A stretch of DNA of 64,000 bases from Ectothiorhodospira mobilis. Its GTDB lineage: Bacteria > Pseudomonadota > Gammaproteobacteria > Ectothiorhodospirales > Ectothiorhodospiraceae. The DNA lies in the NCBI RefSeq assembly GCF_900114895.1, contig NZ_FOUO01000011.1, forward strand, positions 1 through 64,000. The letters are read 5' to 3'. Below the pieces are notes generated by a model. That model was not told the origin of the DNA. It did no database searches and worked only from the letters and a program-made list of their open reading frames with translations. Positions 25,676 to 34,609 of the stretch are shown piece after piece (positions within the stretch are counted from its first letter, which is position 1; each line of letters begins with the position of its first letter). The translations under genes were made by a program, and so were the position numbers.

Positions 25676-26889
25676 GGGGTCCGGTCCTCCGGCCTCGGGG
25701 CGCCGGTGTCGCGCCCCCGCCGCCGGAACAGTGCATGGGCCTCCCGCAGCGCCCCGCGGTAGGCCGCCCGCACCCCCTGGGGGTCCTGCACGCCCCGGCG
25801 GCGGGTCTCCAGGTAATAGGAGGCGGCGCGGCCCAGGGCGTAGGTCACCGAGGCACTGGCCACCCCGGCGGCGGTGGCCCCCACCACTTGGCCGTAGCCG
25901 GGCACCAGCTTGCCCACCTGCCGCGCCGCAAAGCCCGCGCCGATGCCCAGCAGGGTGCCCGTCCCCAGGGAGGCGGCAAAGGCCCGCAGGGCAGGGCGGT
26001 CCCAGGGGACGGCATGGAAGGTGGCGATGGTGTGGAGCATGCGCCCCTGCACCGTGGGCACGGCCACCGTGCCCACCATGGGGAACACGTCGGCGGCCCC
26101 GGCGGCGAGGGCATAGCCCAGGATATGCGGCCGCAGCCGGGCGGCGCGTCCCGCCCGGGCCTCCTCGGCCAGGTCCCGGATCCACCCCGCCCGGCCGTCG
26201 GCGCAGCCGGCGTCCAGGGCGTCCAGCAGGGCCTCCAGGCCGTATTGGGGGTCGGTGAACCCCTCCTGCGGCGGGGTCAGGTCCACCGCCGCCTCATGGA
26301 TCGGGCCATCCCCGGGCAGATCCTGGAAGGCCCGGGCCTGGGCCTCCAGGGCCCGGCGCAAGTCCGCCAGGTCCGGGTCCCGGGCCAGGGCGGCGGCATC
26401 GGGGTGGTCGCGGCCGTCGGGGTAGCCATCGTGCAGCCGGGTCTGCACCAGCACCACCGGCCAGTGGGGATGGCGCCGGCGCACCGCCCGCAGCACCTCC
26501 AGCACGGCCTCCTGGTGCGGGTCCATGGCCCGGACCACGGCCACCACCGCATGGGCCCGGCCCTCCAGCAGCGCCAGGTCCTCGGCCGGGTCGTAGTCCG
26601 CCTCCTCCAGCCCCCGGGTGTCGAGAAAACGCACCACCGGCGCCTCGGGGGGGAACTCGTAGAGCCGGGACGACCTTGTGCACGGGGTGAAGGCATTGCC
26701 GATGGCGATGTCCGTATCCCCGGTGACGGCGCGCACGATGGAGCTCTTGCCCGACTGCACCTTGCCCAGCAGCCACAGTACCGGGGCCTCGGCCCGGGCC
26801 TGTTCCCGGATGCGGTCATCCAGTTCCGGCGCGGGGGCGGCGCCGGTGACGGCATCCAGCAGGCGTCGCCAGGACGGGGCAGGGGACAA
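25672..26889 (-). CDS. GTPase with DUF697 C-terminal domain
   Basis: A 405-residue protein. An Era-like GTPase domain shows G1 LGKVQSGKSSIVRAV (about residues 40-55), G3 FLDTRGLEE and G4-like VQTRLHDGY. A C-terminal hydrophobic DUF697 region follows (ILGYALAAGAADVFPMVGTV through YALGRAASYYLE), likely embedded in or lying on the inner membrane. TTG 26889 was chosen because GGAGG lies 5 bases upstream and the open frame beyond has no family support. It overlaps the next GTPase gene by 4 nt. Function unknown; membrane stress or envelope maintenance is an inference from relatives. Confidence 0.75.
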   Translation of the reverse strand: MSPAPSWRRLLDAVTGAAPAPELDDRIREQARAEAPVLWLLGKVQSGKSSIVRAVTGDTDIAIGNAFTPCTRSSRLYEFPPEAPVVRFLDTRGLEEADYDPAEDLALLEGRAHAVVAVVRAMDPHQEAVLEVLRAVRRRHPHWPVVLVQTRLHDGYPDGRDHPDAAALARDPDLADLRRALEAQARAFQDLPGDGPIHEAAVDLTPPQEGFTDPQYGLEALLDALDAGCADGRAGWIRDLAEEARAGRAARLRPHILGYALAAGAADVFPMVGTVAVPTVQGRMLHTIATFHAVPWDRPALRAFAASLGTGTLLGIGAGFAARQVGKLVPGYGQVVGATAAGVASASVTYALGRAASYYLETRRRGVQDPQGVRAAYRGALREAHALFRRRGRDTGAPRPEDRTP

Positions 26890-27063
26890 GGGGACCTCCG
26901 TCGGGGAAGATGGATGGATTCCGTTGGCTACGCGTACCGGCCTATCTTTGCAGAGGGCGGTGCCCGGTATCCAGCGGGGACAAGGCAGCTTGCATTCGAC
27001 ACCGCTTTTCGGGTAGAGCCTGGGTTGGACTTCGTCGCAAGGCCCAGGACCAGGAGATCCGCC

Positions 27064-28413
27064 ATGCATGACCATCCCGATAACCGTATCCTGGAGCGCC
27101 GCATGACGCGGCGTGACTTCCTCTGGCTGATGTCCGCCGCCTCCGCCGGGGTGGCGGTGCCGGCGCTCCATGGCTGCGCCACCGATCCGGTCACGGGGGA
27201 GCAGCGGCTCATGCTCATGTCCGAGGCCCAGGAGATCGCCATCGACCGGCAGCAGGCGCCGCACCAGTTCTCCAACGACTACGGCCTGCTGCGGGATGCC
27301 ACCGTCACCGCCTACGTGAAGGAGGTGGGCATGGGGGTGGCGCGGGTGTCCCATCGGCCGGACATGCCCTACGACCACCATGTGGTGAACGCCAACTACA
27401 TCAACGCCTACACCTTCCCCGCCGGCAGCATGGCCTGCACCCGGGGGATCATGGTGGAGCTGGAGGACGAGGCGGAGCTGGCGGCCTTGCTGGGGCACGA
27501 GACGGGGCATGTGAACGCCCGCCATGCGGCCCGACGCTACACCAAGGGGGTGCTGGCCTCCCTGGCCCTGGGGGGGCTGGGCATCGCGGCGGGGCAATCG
27601 GAGCAGCTCTCGGGCTACAGCAATCTCATCTATGCCGTGAGCGCCGTGGGGGCCACGGCCCTGCTGGCCCATTACAGCCGGGAGAACGAACGCGAGGCGG
27701 ATGCCCTGGGTCTGGAGTACATGGTGAAGGCGGGCCACAACCCCGAGGGGATGGTGGGGCTGATGGACCGGCTGCGGTCCATGTCCGACCACGAGCCCAA
27801 TGCCATCGAGGCCATGTTCTCCACCCACCCCATGAGCCAGGAGCGCTATGACACGGCGCGGCGGGAAGCGCGGCAGCGCTACGGCGCCGCCCTGGACCGG
27901 GCCACCCGCCGCGAGCGCTACATGGACCACACCGCCAGCCTGCGCCGCCTCAAGCCGGTGATCGAGACGGAGCGGGAGGGGGAGGCCCTGATGGCGAAGG
28001 AGCGGCCGGCGGAGGCGGCGAAACGCTTCGCCGAGGCCCTCAAGCGCGAGCCCCAGGACTACCCCGGTCTGGTGCTCATGGCCAAGGCCCAGTCGGCCCA
28101 GGGACGCCACCGGGAGGCGCAGCGCTATCTGGACGCCGCCCGCGAGGCCTATCCCCAGGAGGGTCAGGCCATCCACCTGAGCGGGGTGAACCAGCTGGCC
28201 CTGGACCGTCCGGAGGCGGCCCTGGCGCAGTTCCGGCGCTACGAGCAACTGCTGCCCGGCAACCCCAACACCGTCTTCCTGCAGGGCGTGGCCTACGAGG
28301 GCATGCAGGACCGGCGCATGGCGGCGGCGTACTACCAGCGCTACCTGGAGCAGGTGGGCACGGCGACACCCCAGGGTCGGTTCGCCCTCCAGCGCTTGCA
28401 GCAGTGGCAGTAG
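27064..28413 (+). CDS. Tat-type M48 metalloprotease lipoprotein with TPRs
   Basis: A 449-residue exported protease related to BepA/YfgC, which handles misassembled outer-membrane proteins. The N-terminus holds a twin-arginine motif (MTRRDFLWLM) and then a lipobox (LHGC), so it is probably folded before export and lipidated. The zinc site is GHETGHVNARHA (HExxH) with the downstream Glu in ENEREADALG. After about residue 300 come TPR-like repeats (EAAKRFAEALKREPQDYPGLVLMAKAQ, PEAALAQFRRYEQLLPGNPNT). CAGGAGAT lies 7 bases before ATG 27064. It is divergent from the GTPase pair. BepA itself uses Sec, so the Tat signal is notable. Confidence 0.88.
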   Translation: MHDHPDNRILERRMTRRDFLWLMSAASAGVAVPALHGCATDPVTGEQRLMLMSEAQEIAIDRQQAPHQFSNDYGLLRDATVTAYVKEVGMGVARVSHRPDMPYDHHVVNANYINAYTFPAGSMACTRGIMVELEDEAELAALLGHETGHVNARHAARRYTKGVLASLALGGLGIAAGQSEQLSGYSNLIYAVSAVGATALLAHYSRENEREADALGLEYMVKAGHNPEGMVGLMDRLRSMSDHEPNAIEAMFSTHPMSQERYDTARREARQRYGAALDRATRRERYMDHTASLRRLKPVIETEREGEALMAKERPAEAAKRFAEALKREPQDYPGLVLMAKAQSAQGRHREAQRYLDAAREAYPQEGQAIHLSGVNQLALDRPEAALAQFRRYEQLLPGNPNTVFLQGVAYEGMQDRRMAAAYYQRYLEQVGTATPQGRFALQRLQQWQ

Positions 28414-28513
28414 CCCCGCCGCCATGGCCTGGGCGGGTACGGGCGGGTACACTGTCGGGCCCCTTGCGGCCCGAACGAACCACCCGCAGCACATCCTCAA
28501 GGAGACCGGACCC

Positions 28514-29233
28514 GTGCCTTCCTATCTCGATGAATTCCACAGCCGTGCGCCCGGCGGCGTGCGCGTGTCGCGCCGCCAGGCCAGCCGCTTCGCCAAGGAG
28601 GTGGCGGGGGATTTCAACCCCATCCACGACGAGGATGCCAAGCGTTTCTGCGTGCCGGGGGACCTGCTGTTCTGCCTGGTGCTGGCCCACTACGGTGTGA
28701 GCCGACGCATGGCCTTCACCTTCCAGAACATGGTGGGCGAGGACGTGGAGCTCTGCTTTCCGCAGACGGACGCGCCCCATCTGGCCATTGCCGATGCCGC
28801 CGGAAAGGTCTATCTGGAAGTGGAGCGGGAAGGGGAGCCCTCCCGGGATGCCGCCCTGGTGGGGCAGCTGACCCGGGACTATGCCGCCTTCTCCGGGCAG
28901 AACTTCCCCCATGTGCTGGTGCCCCTGATGAAGTCCCAGGGCGTGATGGTGAACCCGCAGCGGCCCCTGGTGTTCTACAACAGCATGGCCTTCGAGTTCG
29001 GCCAATGGCCCGTGGCCGGGGCGCCGCAACTGGTCTTCTCCAAGGCCGATCTGCAGGTGAACGGCAAGCGCGGGGACGTGGACCTGAACTTCGACCTGGT
29101 GCTGGAGGGTCAGGAGGTGGGCAGCGGCTGCAAGAAGCTGGTGCTCTCAGGCCTGCGCCCCTTCGAACAGGAGGTGATGGATGCCCTGGTGCGGCAGTAC
29201 GATGGCTGGAAGGCGGCCTATCAGGCGGCCTGA
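28514..29233 (+). CDS. DUF3581 family protein
   Basis: A 239-residue cytoplasmic protein of the gammaproteobacterial DUF3581 family. The N-terminal part reads SRRQASRFAKEVAGDFNPIHDEDAKRF, reminiscent of the hydratase motif (GDxNPxH) of MaoC-like hotdog enzymes; the C-terminal half is a second hotdog-like unit (FYNSMAFEFGQW). Enzymatic activity has not been shown to my knowledge. GTG 28514 is preceded by AAGGAG at 28498-28503. It starts a plus-strand run with the DUF6394 protein, the channel and YajD; the short gaps suggest one transcript. Confidence 0.86.
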   Translation: MPSYLDEFHSRAPGGVRVSRRQASRFAKEVAGDFNPIHDEDAKRFCVPGDLLFCLVLAHYGVSRRMAFTFQNMVGEDVELCFPQTDAPHLAIADAAGKVYLEVEREGEPSRDAALVGQLTRDYAAFSGQNFPHVLVPLMKSQGVMVNPQRPLVFYNSMAFEFGQWPVAGAPQLVFSKADLQVNGKRGDVDLNFDLVLEGQEVGSGCKKLVLSGLRPFEQEVMDALVRQYDGWKAAYQAA

Positions 29234-29265
29234 CGGCGGCCAATGGAACAGGGGAGGGCAGGGGC

Positions 29266-29649
29266 ATGAGTCTTGAGAAGGTGGTCTTCGGTTTCTTCAT
29301 CATCCTGGCCCTGACCCTGAACTTCGGCTTCGTGCTGGGTCAGTTCTACTACCCGGAACACCACAACACCTACGAGCTGTTGGCGGTGATCCTGGTGAAC
29401 CTGGTGGCCACGGTGCTCAAGTTCGGGGATCGTACCCAGACCGGGGCCCTGCTCCTGGCCAGCTCCCTGGTGGCGGACCTGCAATTGCTCACGGCGGCGG
29501 TGGTCTGGGGCTATGCCGCCCAGGTGCACGCCCAGGGGGTGGACATGACCATGATGGCCACCATCGTCTCCCTGGCCGCCGGGGCCCTGCTGGCCAACGT
29601 GGTGTCGGCGGTACTGGTGATCATCGACACCGTCAACCTGCGGCGCTGA
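29266..29649 (+). CDS. DUF6394-like four-helix membrane protein
   Basis: A 127-residue inner-membrane protein with about four helices (FGFFIILALTLNFGFVLGQFYY, ELLAVILVNLVATVLKFG, ADLQLLTAAVVWGYAA and AAGALLANVVSAVLVIID). I associate it with the DUF6394 family, which is often found next to the potassium channel that follows here. AGGGGAGG precedes ATG 29266. A 21-bp gap to the channel gene supports joint expression; it may be an accessory subunit (inference). Confidence 0.72.
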   Translation: MSLEKVVFGFFIILALTLNFGFVLGQFYYPEHHNTYELLAVILVNLVATVLKFGDRTQTGALLLASSLVADLQLLTAAVVWGYAAQVHAQGVDMTMMATIVSLAAGALLANVVSAVLVIIDTVNLRR

Positions 29650-29670
29650 GGGCCGCGGCGGACCCGCCCC

Positions 29671-31383
29671 ATGGATAAGGTCGTCTTCCTCTTCCTGCGG
29701 CGGATGCGCAATCCGCTGCTGGTGCTCATCGCCGCCTACACCGTGGCGGGCCTGGGGATGATCCTCATCCCCGGGGAAGACCCCCAGGGCAACCCCTGGC
29801 GCATGGACATCTTCCACGCCCTGTATTTCCTCAGCTACACCGCCACCACCATCGGCTTCGGGGAACTGCCCCATGCCTTCAACGCCGCCCAGCGCATGTG
29901 GGTCATGGGCTCCATCTACCTCACCGTGGTGGCCTGGCTCTACGCCATCGGCAAGATCCTCTCCCTGCTCCAGGACCCGGCCTTCAACCAGGCCCTGCGC
30001 GCCCAGTCCTTCGAGCGCGCCGTGGGGCGCATCTGCGATCCCTTCTACATCGTCTGCGGCTACGGGGACACGGGCTCCATGCTGGTGAAGGCCCTGGTGC
30101 ATCGCGGCCACGGCGCCGTGGTGCTGGACTGGAACGGCGAGCGCATCAACGACCTGGAACTGGCGGACCTGCAGGTGCATGTGCCGGGGCTGCGGGGGGA
30201 TGCGGCCCTGTCTTCCAATCTCGTGGCCTGCGGGCTCTACCATCCCTGCTGCCGGGGCGTGGTGGCGGTGACCGACAACGACGAGACCAATCTCAAGATC
30301 GCCATCACCGGAAAGTTGCTCAACGAGCGCCTGCCGGTGATCTGCCGCGCCCACAACGCCGCCACGCGGGAGAACATGCTCTCCTTCGGCGCGGATCATG
30401 TGGTCAATCCCTTCGATGCCTTCGGCGAGCGCCTGGCGCTGGCCCTGCGCTCCCCGGGGCTGTACCTGCTGCATGAATGGCTCACCAGCGTGCCGGGCAC
30501 GCCCCTGCCGTTGCCGGTGGACCCGCCCCGGGGGCACTGGGTGATCGTGGGCTTCGGCCGCCTGGGGCAGTCGGTGCGCCGGGGTCTGCTGGCCCAGGGG
30601 CTGACCACCGTGGTGGTGGAGCACGATGCCGGGCGCGCCCATTGCGACGGTCCCTGCATCCAGGGGCGGGGCACGGAGGCGGATGTGCTGCGCGAGGCCG
30701 GCATCGAGCACGCCGCCGGGCTGGTGGCGGGCACGGACCGGGATAGCCACAACCTCTCCTGCCTGATGACGGCCCGCGACCTGAATCCGGACCTGTTCGT
30801 AGTGGCGCGGCAGAACCAGCGGGACAACCAGGCCCTGTTCCGTGCCGCCTCCCCGGACCTGCTCATGCGCCCCGGGGAGATGATCGCCGAGGCCATCCTG
30901 GCCCACTTGAGCACACCGCTGCTGGCGCGTTTCCTGGCCCTCGCCCGCCAGCGTGACAAGGACTGGGCCGATGCCCTCATCGCCCGCATCGGCGGTGTCA
31001 CCGATGAGGTGGTGCCGGATGTGTGGATGATCCGCATCGAACCCGAAGAGGCCCCGGGCCTGGTGGCCCTGCTGCAGGAACGCAGCGTTACCCTGGGAGA
31101 ACTCCTGGACGCCGGCCAGCGCCGCCACCAGGGTTCGGAATGTGTGGCCCTGATGTGGATGCGCGGCGGGGAGGAGGTGCTCACCCCGGAGGCGGAGCGC
31201 ACCCTGGCGCGGGAGGACTGCCTGCTGCTGTGCAGCCGCCCGCGGGTGGCGGATCGCTTCCGGCGGCTGTTGCGGGACACCCGGGCCCTGCGCTATCTGG
31301 TCACCGGGGAGAGCCGGCCCGAGGGCCTGCTCTGGAACTGGCTCGCCCGCGCCACGGCAGAACGAGAGAGGAGGCATCCATGA
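29671..31383 (+). CDS. potassium channel with two RCK (TrkA-N) domains
   Basis: A 570-residue protein: two membrane helices flank a pore loop with the selectivity filter TATTIGFGE (about residues 55-63), so it is a 2TM ion channel with a K+-type filter. After the second helix come two Rossmann-type regulatory domains, CDPFYIVCGYGDTGSMLVKAL and GHWVIVGFGRLGQSVRRGL, each with a GxGxxG-like nucleotide site, and at the end a TrkA-C-like segment (DVWMIRIEPEEAPGLVALLQE). Having two RCK domains in one chain fits the gating-ring channels. Its stop overlaps the yajD start (ATGA), so the two are translationally coupled. Confidence 0.9.
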   Translation: MDKVVFLFLRRMRNPLLVLIAAYTVAGLGMILIPGEDPQGNPWRMDIFHALYFLSYTATTIGFGELPHAFNAAQRMWVMGSIYLTVVAWLYAIGKILSLLQDPAFNQALRAQSFERAVGRICDPFYIVCGYGDTGSMLVKALVHRGHGAVVLDWNGERINDLELADLQVHVPGLRGDAALSSNLVACGLYHPCCRGVVAVTDNDETNLKIAITGKLLNERLPVICRAHNAATRENMLSFGADHVVNPFDAFGERLALALRSPGLYLLHEWLTSVPGTPLPLPVDPPRGHWVIVGFGRLGQSVRRGLLAQGLTTVVVEHDAGRAHCDGPCIQGRGTEADVLREAGIEHAAGLVAGTDRDSHNLSCLMTARDLNPDLFVVARQNQRDNQALFRAASPDLLMRPGEMIAEAILAHLSTPLLARFLALARQRDKDWADALIARIGGVTDEVVPDVWMIRIEPEEAPGLVALLQERSVTLGELLDAGQRRHQGSECVALMWMRGGEEVLTPEAERTLAREDCLLLCSRPRVADRFRRLLRDTRALRYLVTGESRPEGLLWNWLARATAERERRHP

Positions 31384-31772
31384 GCAAAGACCCCAACGGC
31401 GGCTCGCGCCTGGACCGGGTGGTGGCCGAGAGCCAGCGCCAGCGCCAGGAGCGGGAGCAGGGCTACCGTGCCCGGGCCCTGAAGATGTATCCCTGGGTGT
31501 GTGGTCGTTGCGGCCGCAGCTTCGATCAGCGCAACGTGCACGAACTCACCGTGCACCACCGGGACCACAATCACGACAACAATCCGTTGGATGGCTCCAA
31601 CTGGGAGCTGTTGTGTGTGTACTGCCACGACAACGAGCACCAGCGCCTCATCGAGGCGGCTCGCGGCGGCGGGGACGGCGGCCCCGCGGGGGCCCGGGGG
31701 GCCACCCACAACCCCTTTGCCGCCCTGGGGGATCTGCTCAAGGGGGATGGGGACGGCGGAAAGTCCCCTTGA
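31380..31772 (+). CDS. yajD: HNH nuclease, YajD family
   Basis: A 130-residue protein with an HNH domain: a zinc CxxC pair in WVCGRCGRSF, the catalytic VHHRDHNHDNNP, the Asn in SNWELLCVYCHDNEHQ and a second CxxCH. Length and motifs match E. coli YajD, a predicted endonuclease without a settled role. The ATG shares bases with the TGA of the channel gene. The C-terminal ~30 residues are Gly-rich and poorly conserved. Confidence 0.9.
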   Translation: MSKDPNGGSRLDRVVAESQRQRQEREQGYRARALKMYPWVCGRCGRSFDQRNVHELTVHHRDHNHDNNPLDGSNWELLCVYCHDNEHQRLIEAARGGGDGGPAGARGATHNPFAALGDLLKGDGDGGKSP

Positions 31773-31839
31773 ATCGTCGTCTTGACCGCCCGGTGGCCGC
31801 GGCGTAGCTTCCCAGGGACGATCCCACCGGAGGCAGACC

Positions 31840-31995
31840 ATGGCTGCGCAATTGGATGTGAAGATGCTCGAGGGGCTGATGATCATCGCCGTGGTGATCG
31901 TCTTCGGCCTGTGGCAGTTCCGCTCCCTGCGCCGGGACCGCGAGGAACTGCAGCGGCGCAAGGCAGAGCGGGAGCAGGATCGGGATCGGCGTTAG
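31840..31995 (+). CDS. 51-aa single-helix membrane protein
   Basis: A short frame with a good ribosome site (CCGGAGG 8 bases before ATG 31840). It encodes one membrane helix (GLMIIAVVIVFGLWQF) followed by a highly charged tail (RSLRRDREELQRRKAEREQ) likely to form a coiled coil. Composition and layout resemble other small membrane proteins of unknown function. Its presence between yajD and the epimerase gene, both on plus, favours it being real. Confidence 0.6.
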   Translation: MAAQLDVKMLEGLMIIAVVIVFGLWQFRSLRRDREELQRRKAEREQDRDRR

Positions 31996-32042
31996 CCTGG
32001 CCATCTCCCCGTTCCGGACAGGAAGCACTCAAGGAGCCCAGT

Positions 32043-32957
32043 ATGAGAATCCTCATCACCGGCGGTACCGGCTTTGTCGGTTCCCGTCTCATCCAGCGCC
32101 TTCAGCCCCAGGGGCACACCTTCGTCGTCCTCACCCGAAACGCGGCCAGTGCCCGGCGCCGTCTGGGCGACGGGAAGCATCTGGAGTTCGTCCCCTGGGA
32201 CACCCGTTCCCCGATCCCGCCGGAGGTGCTGGCGGAGGTGGACGCGGCGGTGAACCTGGTGGGGGAGAGCATCGCCGCCCGCCGCTGGACGCCGCAGCAG
32301 AAGAAACGCATCCTCCAGTCCCGCATCGAGCCCACCCGCGCCCTGGTGGAGGGCATCAACCGCCACGCCCCCCGCTGCCGCGTGCTGGTCTCCGCCTCCG
32401 CCATCGGCTACTATCCGGTGAACCGCCCCGAGGCCCTGGACGAGGATACCCCCCCGGCGGAGGGCTTCATGGCCCGCATCTGCCGGGACTGGGAGGCGGA
32501 GGCCCGGAACGTAAAGGAAGGGGTGCGCCTGGTGATCCCGCGCATTGGCGTGGTCCTGGGCCGCGGCGGCGGGGTCATCGACCGCCTCCTGCCCATCTTC
32601 AAGATGGGGCTGGGCGGGCCCGTGGGCAACGGCCGGCAGGTGATGAGCTGGATCCACGTGGACGACCTGGCGGGGATCCTGGACCGGGCCCTGAAGGACG
32701 AGACCATGCAGGGGCCCTATAACGCCGTGGCCCCCCATCCGGTGTCGAACCGGGACTTTTCCCGCGCCTTCGGCCGCGCCCTGGGGCGACCCGCGCTGCT
32801 GCCGGTGCCCGCCTTCGTATTGCGCGCGGCCATGGGGGAGATGGCCGGCATCGTGCTGGACTCCCAGGACATCTCGGGGCACAGGATCCAGGAGGCCGGC
32901 TACGACTTCCTGTATCCGCGCATCGAGCATGCCATGGCCGAGATCGCCGGCGGTTGA
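32043..32957 (+). CDS. TIGR01777-family NAD(P)-dependent epimerase
   Basis: A 304-residue protein of the YfcH/SulA-like branch of the extended short-chain dehydrogenases. The Rossmann motif ILITGGTGFVGSRLIQRL opens the protein, and the family block VNLVGESIAARRWTPQQKKRI and SASAIGYY are intact; the usual YxxxK is not obvious. YfcH proteins are predicted oxidoreductases of unknown substrate. ATG 32043 has AAGGAG upstream. It is followed 10 bp later by the next small gene, so it probably shares its transcript. Confidence 0.88.
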   Translation: MRILITGGTGFVGSRLIQRLQPQGHTFVVLTRNAASARRRLGDGKHLEFVPWDTRSPIPPEVLAEVDAAVNLVGESIAARRWTPQQKKRILQSRIEPTRALVEGINRHAPRCRVLVSASAIGYYPVNRPEALDEDTPPAEGFMARICRDWEAEARNVKEGVRLVIPRIGVVLGRGGGVIDRLLPIFKMGLGGPVGNGRQVMSWIHVDDLAGILDRALKDETMQGPYNAVAPHPVSNRDFSRAFGRALGRPALLPVPAFVLRAAMGEMAGIVLDSQDISGHRIQEAGYDFLYPRIEHAMAEIAGG

Positions 32958-32967
32958 GGACACGGCG

Positions 32968-33438
32968 ATGGTGATCCGGCATCCCGATCCCCTGGCCATC
33001 CTGCTGCAGGCCCTGCCGGCGGTGGGGCTGGTGGGGTACGGCACCTTCTTCCTGCGCCAGGCGGTGGCGGGTCACCCGCCGCATGCGGCCAATCTGGCCA
33101 TCCTGGTGCTGCTGGCGGCCATGCTGGGGTACGCCCTGTGGAAGCTCTCCCCGGTGACGGTCTACCGCTTCCGCCATTCACCGGCCAAGGTGCAGATCCA
33201 GCGGCTGGGGCTCACCGGCCTGCGCCCGGTGCTGGAACACGATCTCTCCCGGGTGCAGCGCATCAGCATCGAGCGCTATCCCTTCGGGCGGGGCCATCGC
33301 TATGTGGTCTGTCTGCACCTGCGGGACGGGCGGCGCATCATCGACGGTCTGCCGGATGCCGTCTCCCCCGAGCCCATCCACGATTTCGCCGTGCGCGTGG
33401 CCCGTTTCTACGGCCTGGCCCCGGGGCCGGGGGCTTAG
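32968..33438 (+). CDS. two-helix membrane protein with PH-like tail
   Basis: A 156-residue protein. Two membrane helices at about residues 9-30 and 42-65 are followed by a beta-rich soluble part (KVQIQRLGLTGLRPVLEHDLSRVQRISIERYPFGRGHRYVVCLHLRDGRRI) with the strand pattern of bacterial PH-like domains. Family not recognised with certainty. ATG 32968 was chosen, with GAGGA 8 bases upstream; an earlier in-frame ATG would overlap the epimerase gene. Function unknown. Confidence 0.6.
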   Translation: MVIRHPDPLAILLQALPAVGLVGYGTFFLRQAVAGHPPHAANLAILVLLAAMLGYALWKLSPVTVYRFRHSPAKVQIQRLGLTGLRPVLEHDLSRVQRISIERYPFGRGHRYVVCLHLRDGRRIIDGLPDAVSPEPIHDFAVRVARFYGLAPGPGA

Positions 33439-33486
33439 GGCGGCCGCGCCGGGGACCGTACCCGGCGTTTCGGGCCGTGGGCGTGC

Positions 33487-34557
33487 CTAGCCGCGGCGGG
33501 CGTTGAGGATGGCGGTGGCGATGTGCCGGGGATCCACACCCGGCAGGTCCATCTCTTCCCGCTGCATGGCCCGGGAGATGGCCACCTCCAGCCCCTCCGG
33601 ATCCAGGGGCAACCCCCGCAGTGCCTGCGCGACGCGCTCCATGCCCGTCTGCGGGAATACGGTGAAGTCGCCGCTCAGGGACAGGTCCGCCACGCGGCCG
33701 TCCCGGGACAGCAGCCGGGCGCGCACCAGTCCGCCGGGGGCCTTCTCCGCACCGTCGGCCAGGTGGGTCCCCTCGGCGATCTTGACCCCTCCCTCCACGA
33801 AACGGCGGCCCTTCTGATGGGTCCAGTCCGGGTCCGCCAGGGCCCGCTCCTGTTGGGCGATGGCGGCCTCCTCGGCGGGGGTGGGGTTGTCCGCCACCGG
33901 CTCCACCCCCAGCCGATCCCGCAGGGCCTGCAGGAAGGTGGCGATCACCTCCTCCCGGGAGGGGGGATGCCCCAGCTCCCGGGTGAGGGTGGTGATGTAG
34001 TCGTCCATGCCCTGGCGCAGCTTGTCGCGAAACTTCTCCGAGGGGACCTTCAGGCAGCGGCTCATGGTGTCCACGTCGAAGTCGAACAGGAAGCTGCCCA
34101 CCATCACGGTGGCCTCCCCCAGGGTGGCGGCGCCGGTGCCGCCGATCTTGCGCCCGTTCACCTGGATGTCGTTCACGGGGCGGAAGTGGGCGTCCACCCC
34201 CAGGCGCCGGTAGGTCTCGATCACCGGATCGGTGAAGTGGCCGTAGATCTCGGAGATGCGCCGTGGGGCGTGCTCCGCCGGGTAGATGAAGTGGAAGAAG
34301 AGCTGGTGCCGGTCCAGATAGACGGCCCCGCCCCCCACGCGGCGGCGGATCACCGGTAGGCCCTGTTCCTGGCAGTAGGCCTCGTCCACCTCCAGGGCGA
34401 TGTCCTGGTGCAGCCCCACGCAGACGTAGGGGTCCGAGGGGCTGAGCAGGGTGAGCACCGGGTCATCGCCGGCGGTCAGGGCCGCGGCGATGCCGTGGTA
34501 CACCGCCTGGGAGCGGTACGGGGGTTGATGATCCAGGTCCAGGACGCGCAGTCGCAT
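33487..34557 (-). CDS. lipoate-protein ligase A family protein
   Basis: A 356-residue protein of the LplA/LipB ligase fold, which attaches lipoate to lysines of carrier proteins. The binding-pocket motif RRRVGGGAVYLD and the lysine region NGRKIGGTGAA are intact, and the fold continues with GSFLFDFDVDTMSRCLKVP. The C-terminal ~100 residues form an accessory domain like that of LplA (RFVEGGVKIAEGTH... FTVFPQTGMERVA). No lipoate-dependent enzyme genes are adjacent, so the target is unknown. It lies downstream of fumA on the same strand with a 52-bp gap and may be co-transcribed. Confidence 0.85.
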   Translation of the reverse strand: MRLRVLDLDHQPPYRSQAVYHGIAAALTAGDDPVLTLLSPSDPYVCVGLHQDIALEVDEAYCQEQGLPVIRRRVGGGAVYLDRHQLFFHFIYPAEHAPRRISEIYGHFTDPVIETYRRLGVDAHFRPVNDIQVNGRKIGGTGAATLGEATVMVGSFLFDFDVDTMSRCLKVPSEKFRDKLRQGMDDYITTLTRELGHPPSREEVIATFLQALRDRLGVEPVADNPTPAEEAAIAQQERALADPDWTHQKGRRFVEGGVKIAEGTHLADGAEKAPGGLVRARLLSRDGRVADLSLSGDFTVFPQTGMERVAQALRGLPLDPEGLEVAISRAMQREEMDLPGVDPRHIATAILNARRG

Positions 34558-34609
34558 GGTCGCTCCGTGAGGGGCCGCCTCTGGGCGGGGCCTGCATGGC
34601 CCTTATGGG

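Noticed and set aside
29221-31377. 718-codon open frame on minus
   Set aside because: Antisense shadow of the DUF6394 and channel genes, both of which have clear motifs and ribosome sites on plus.
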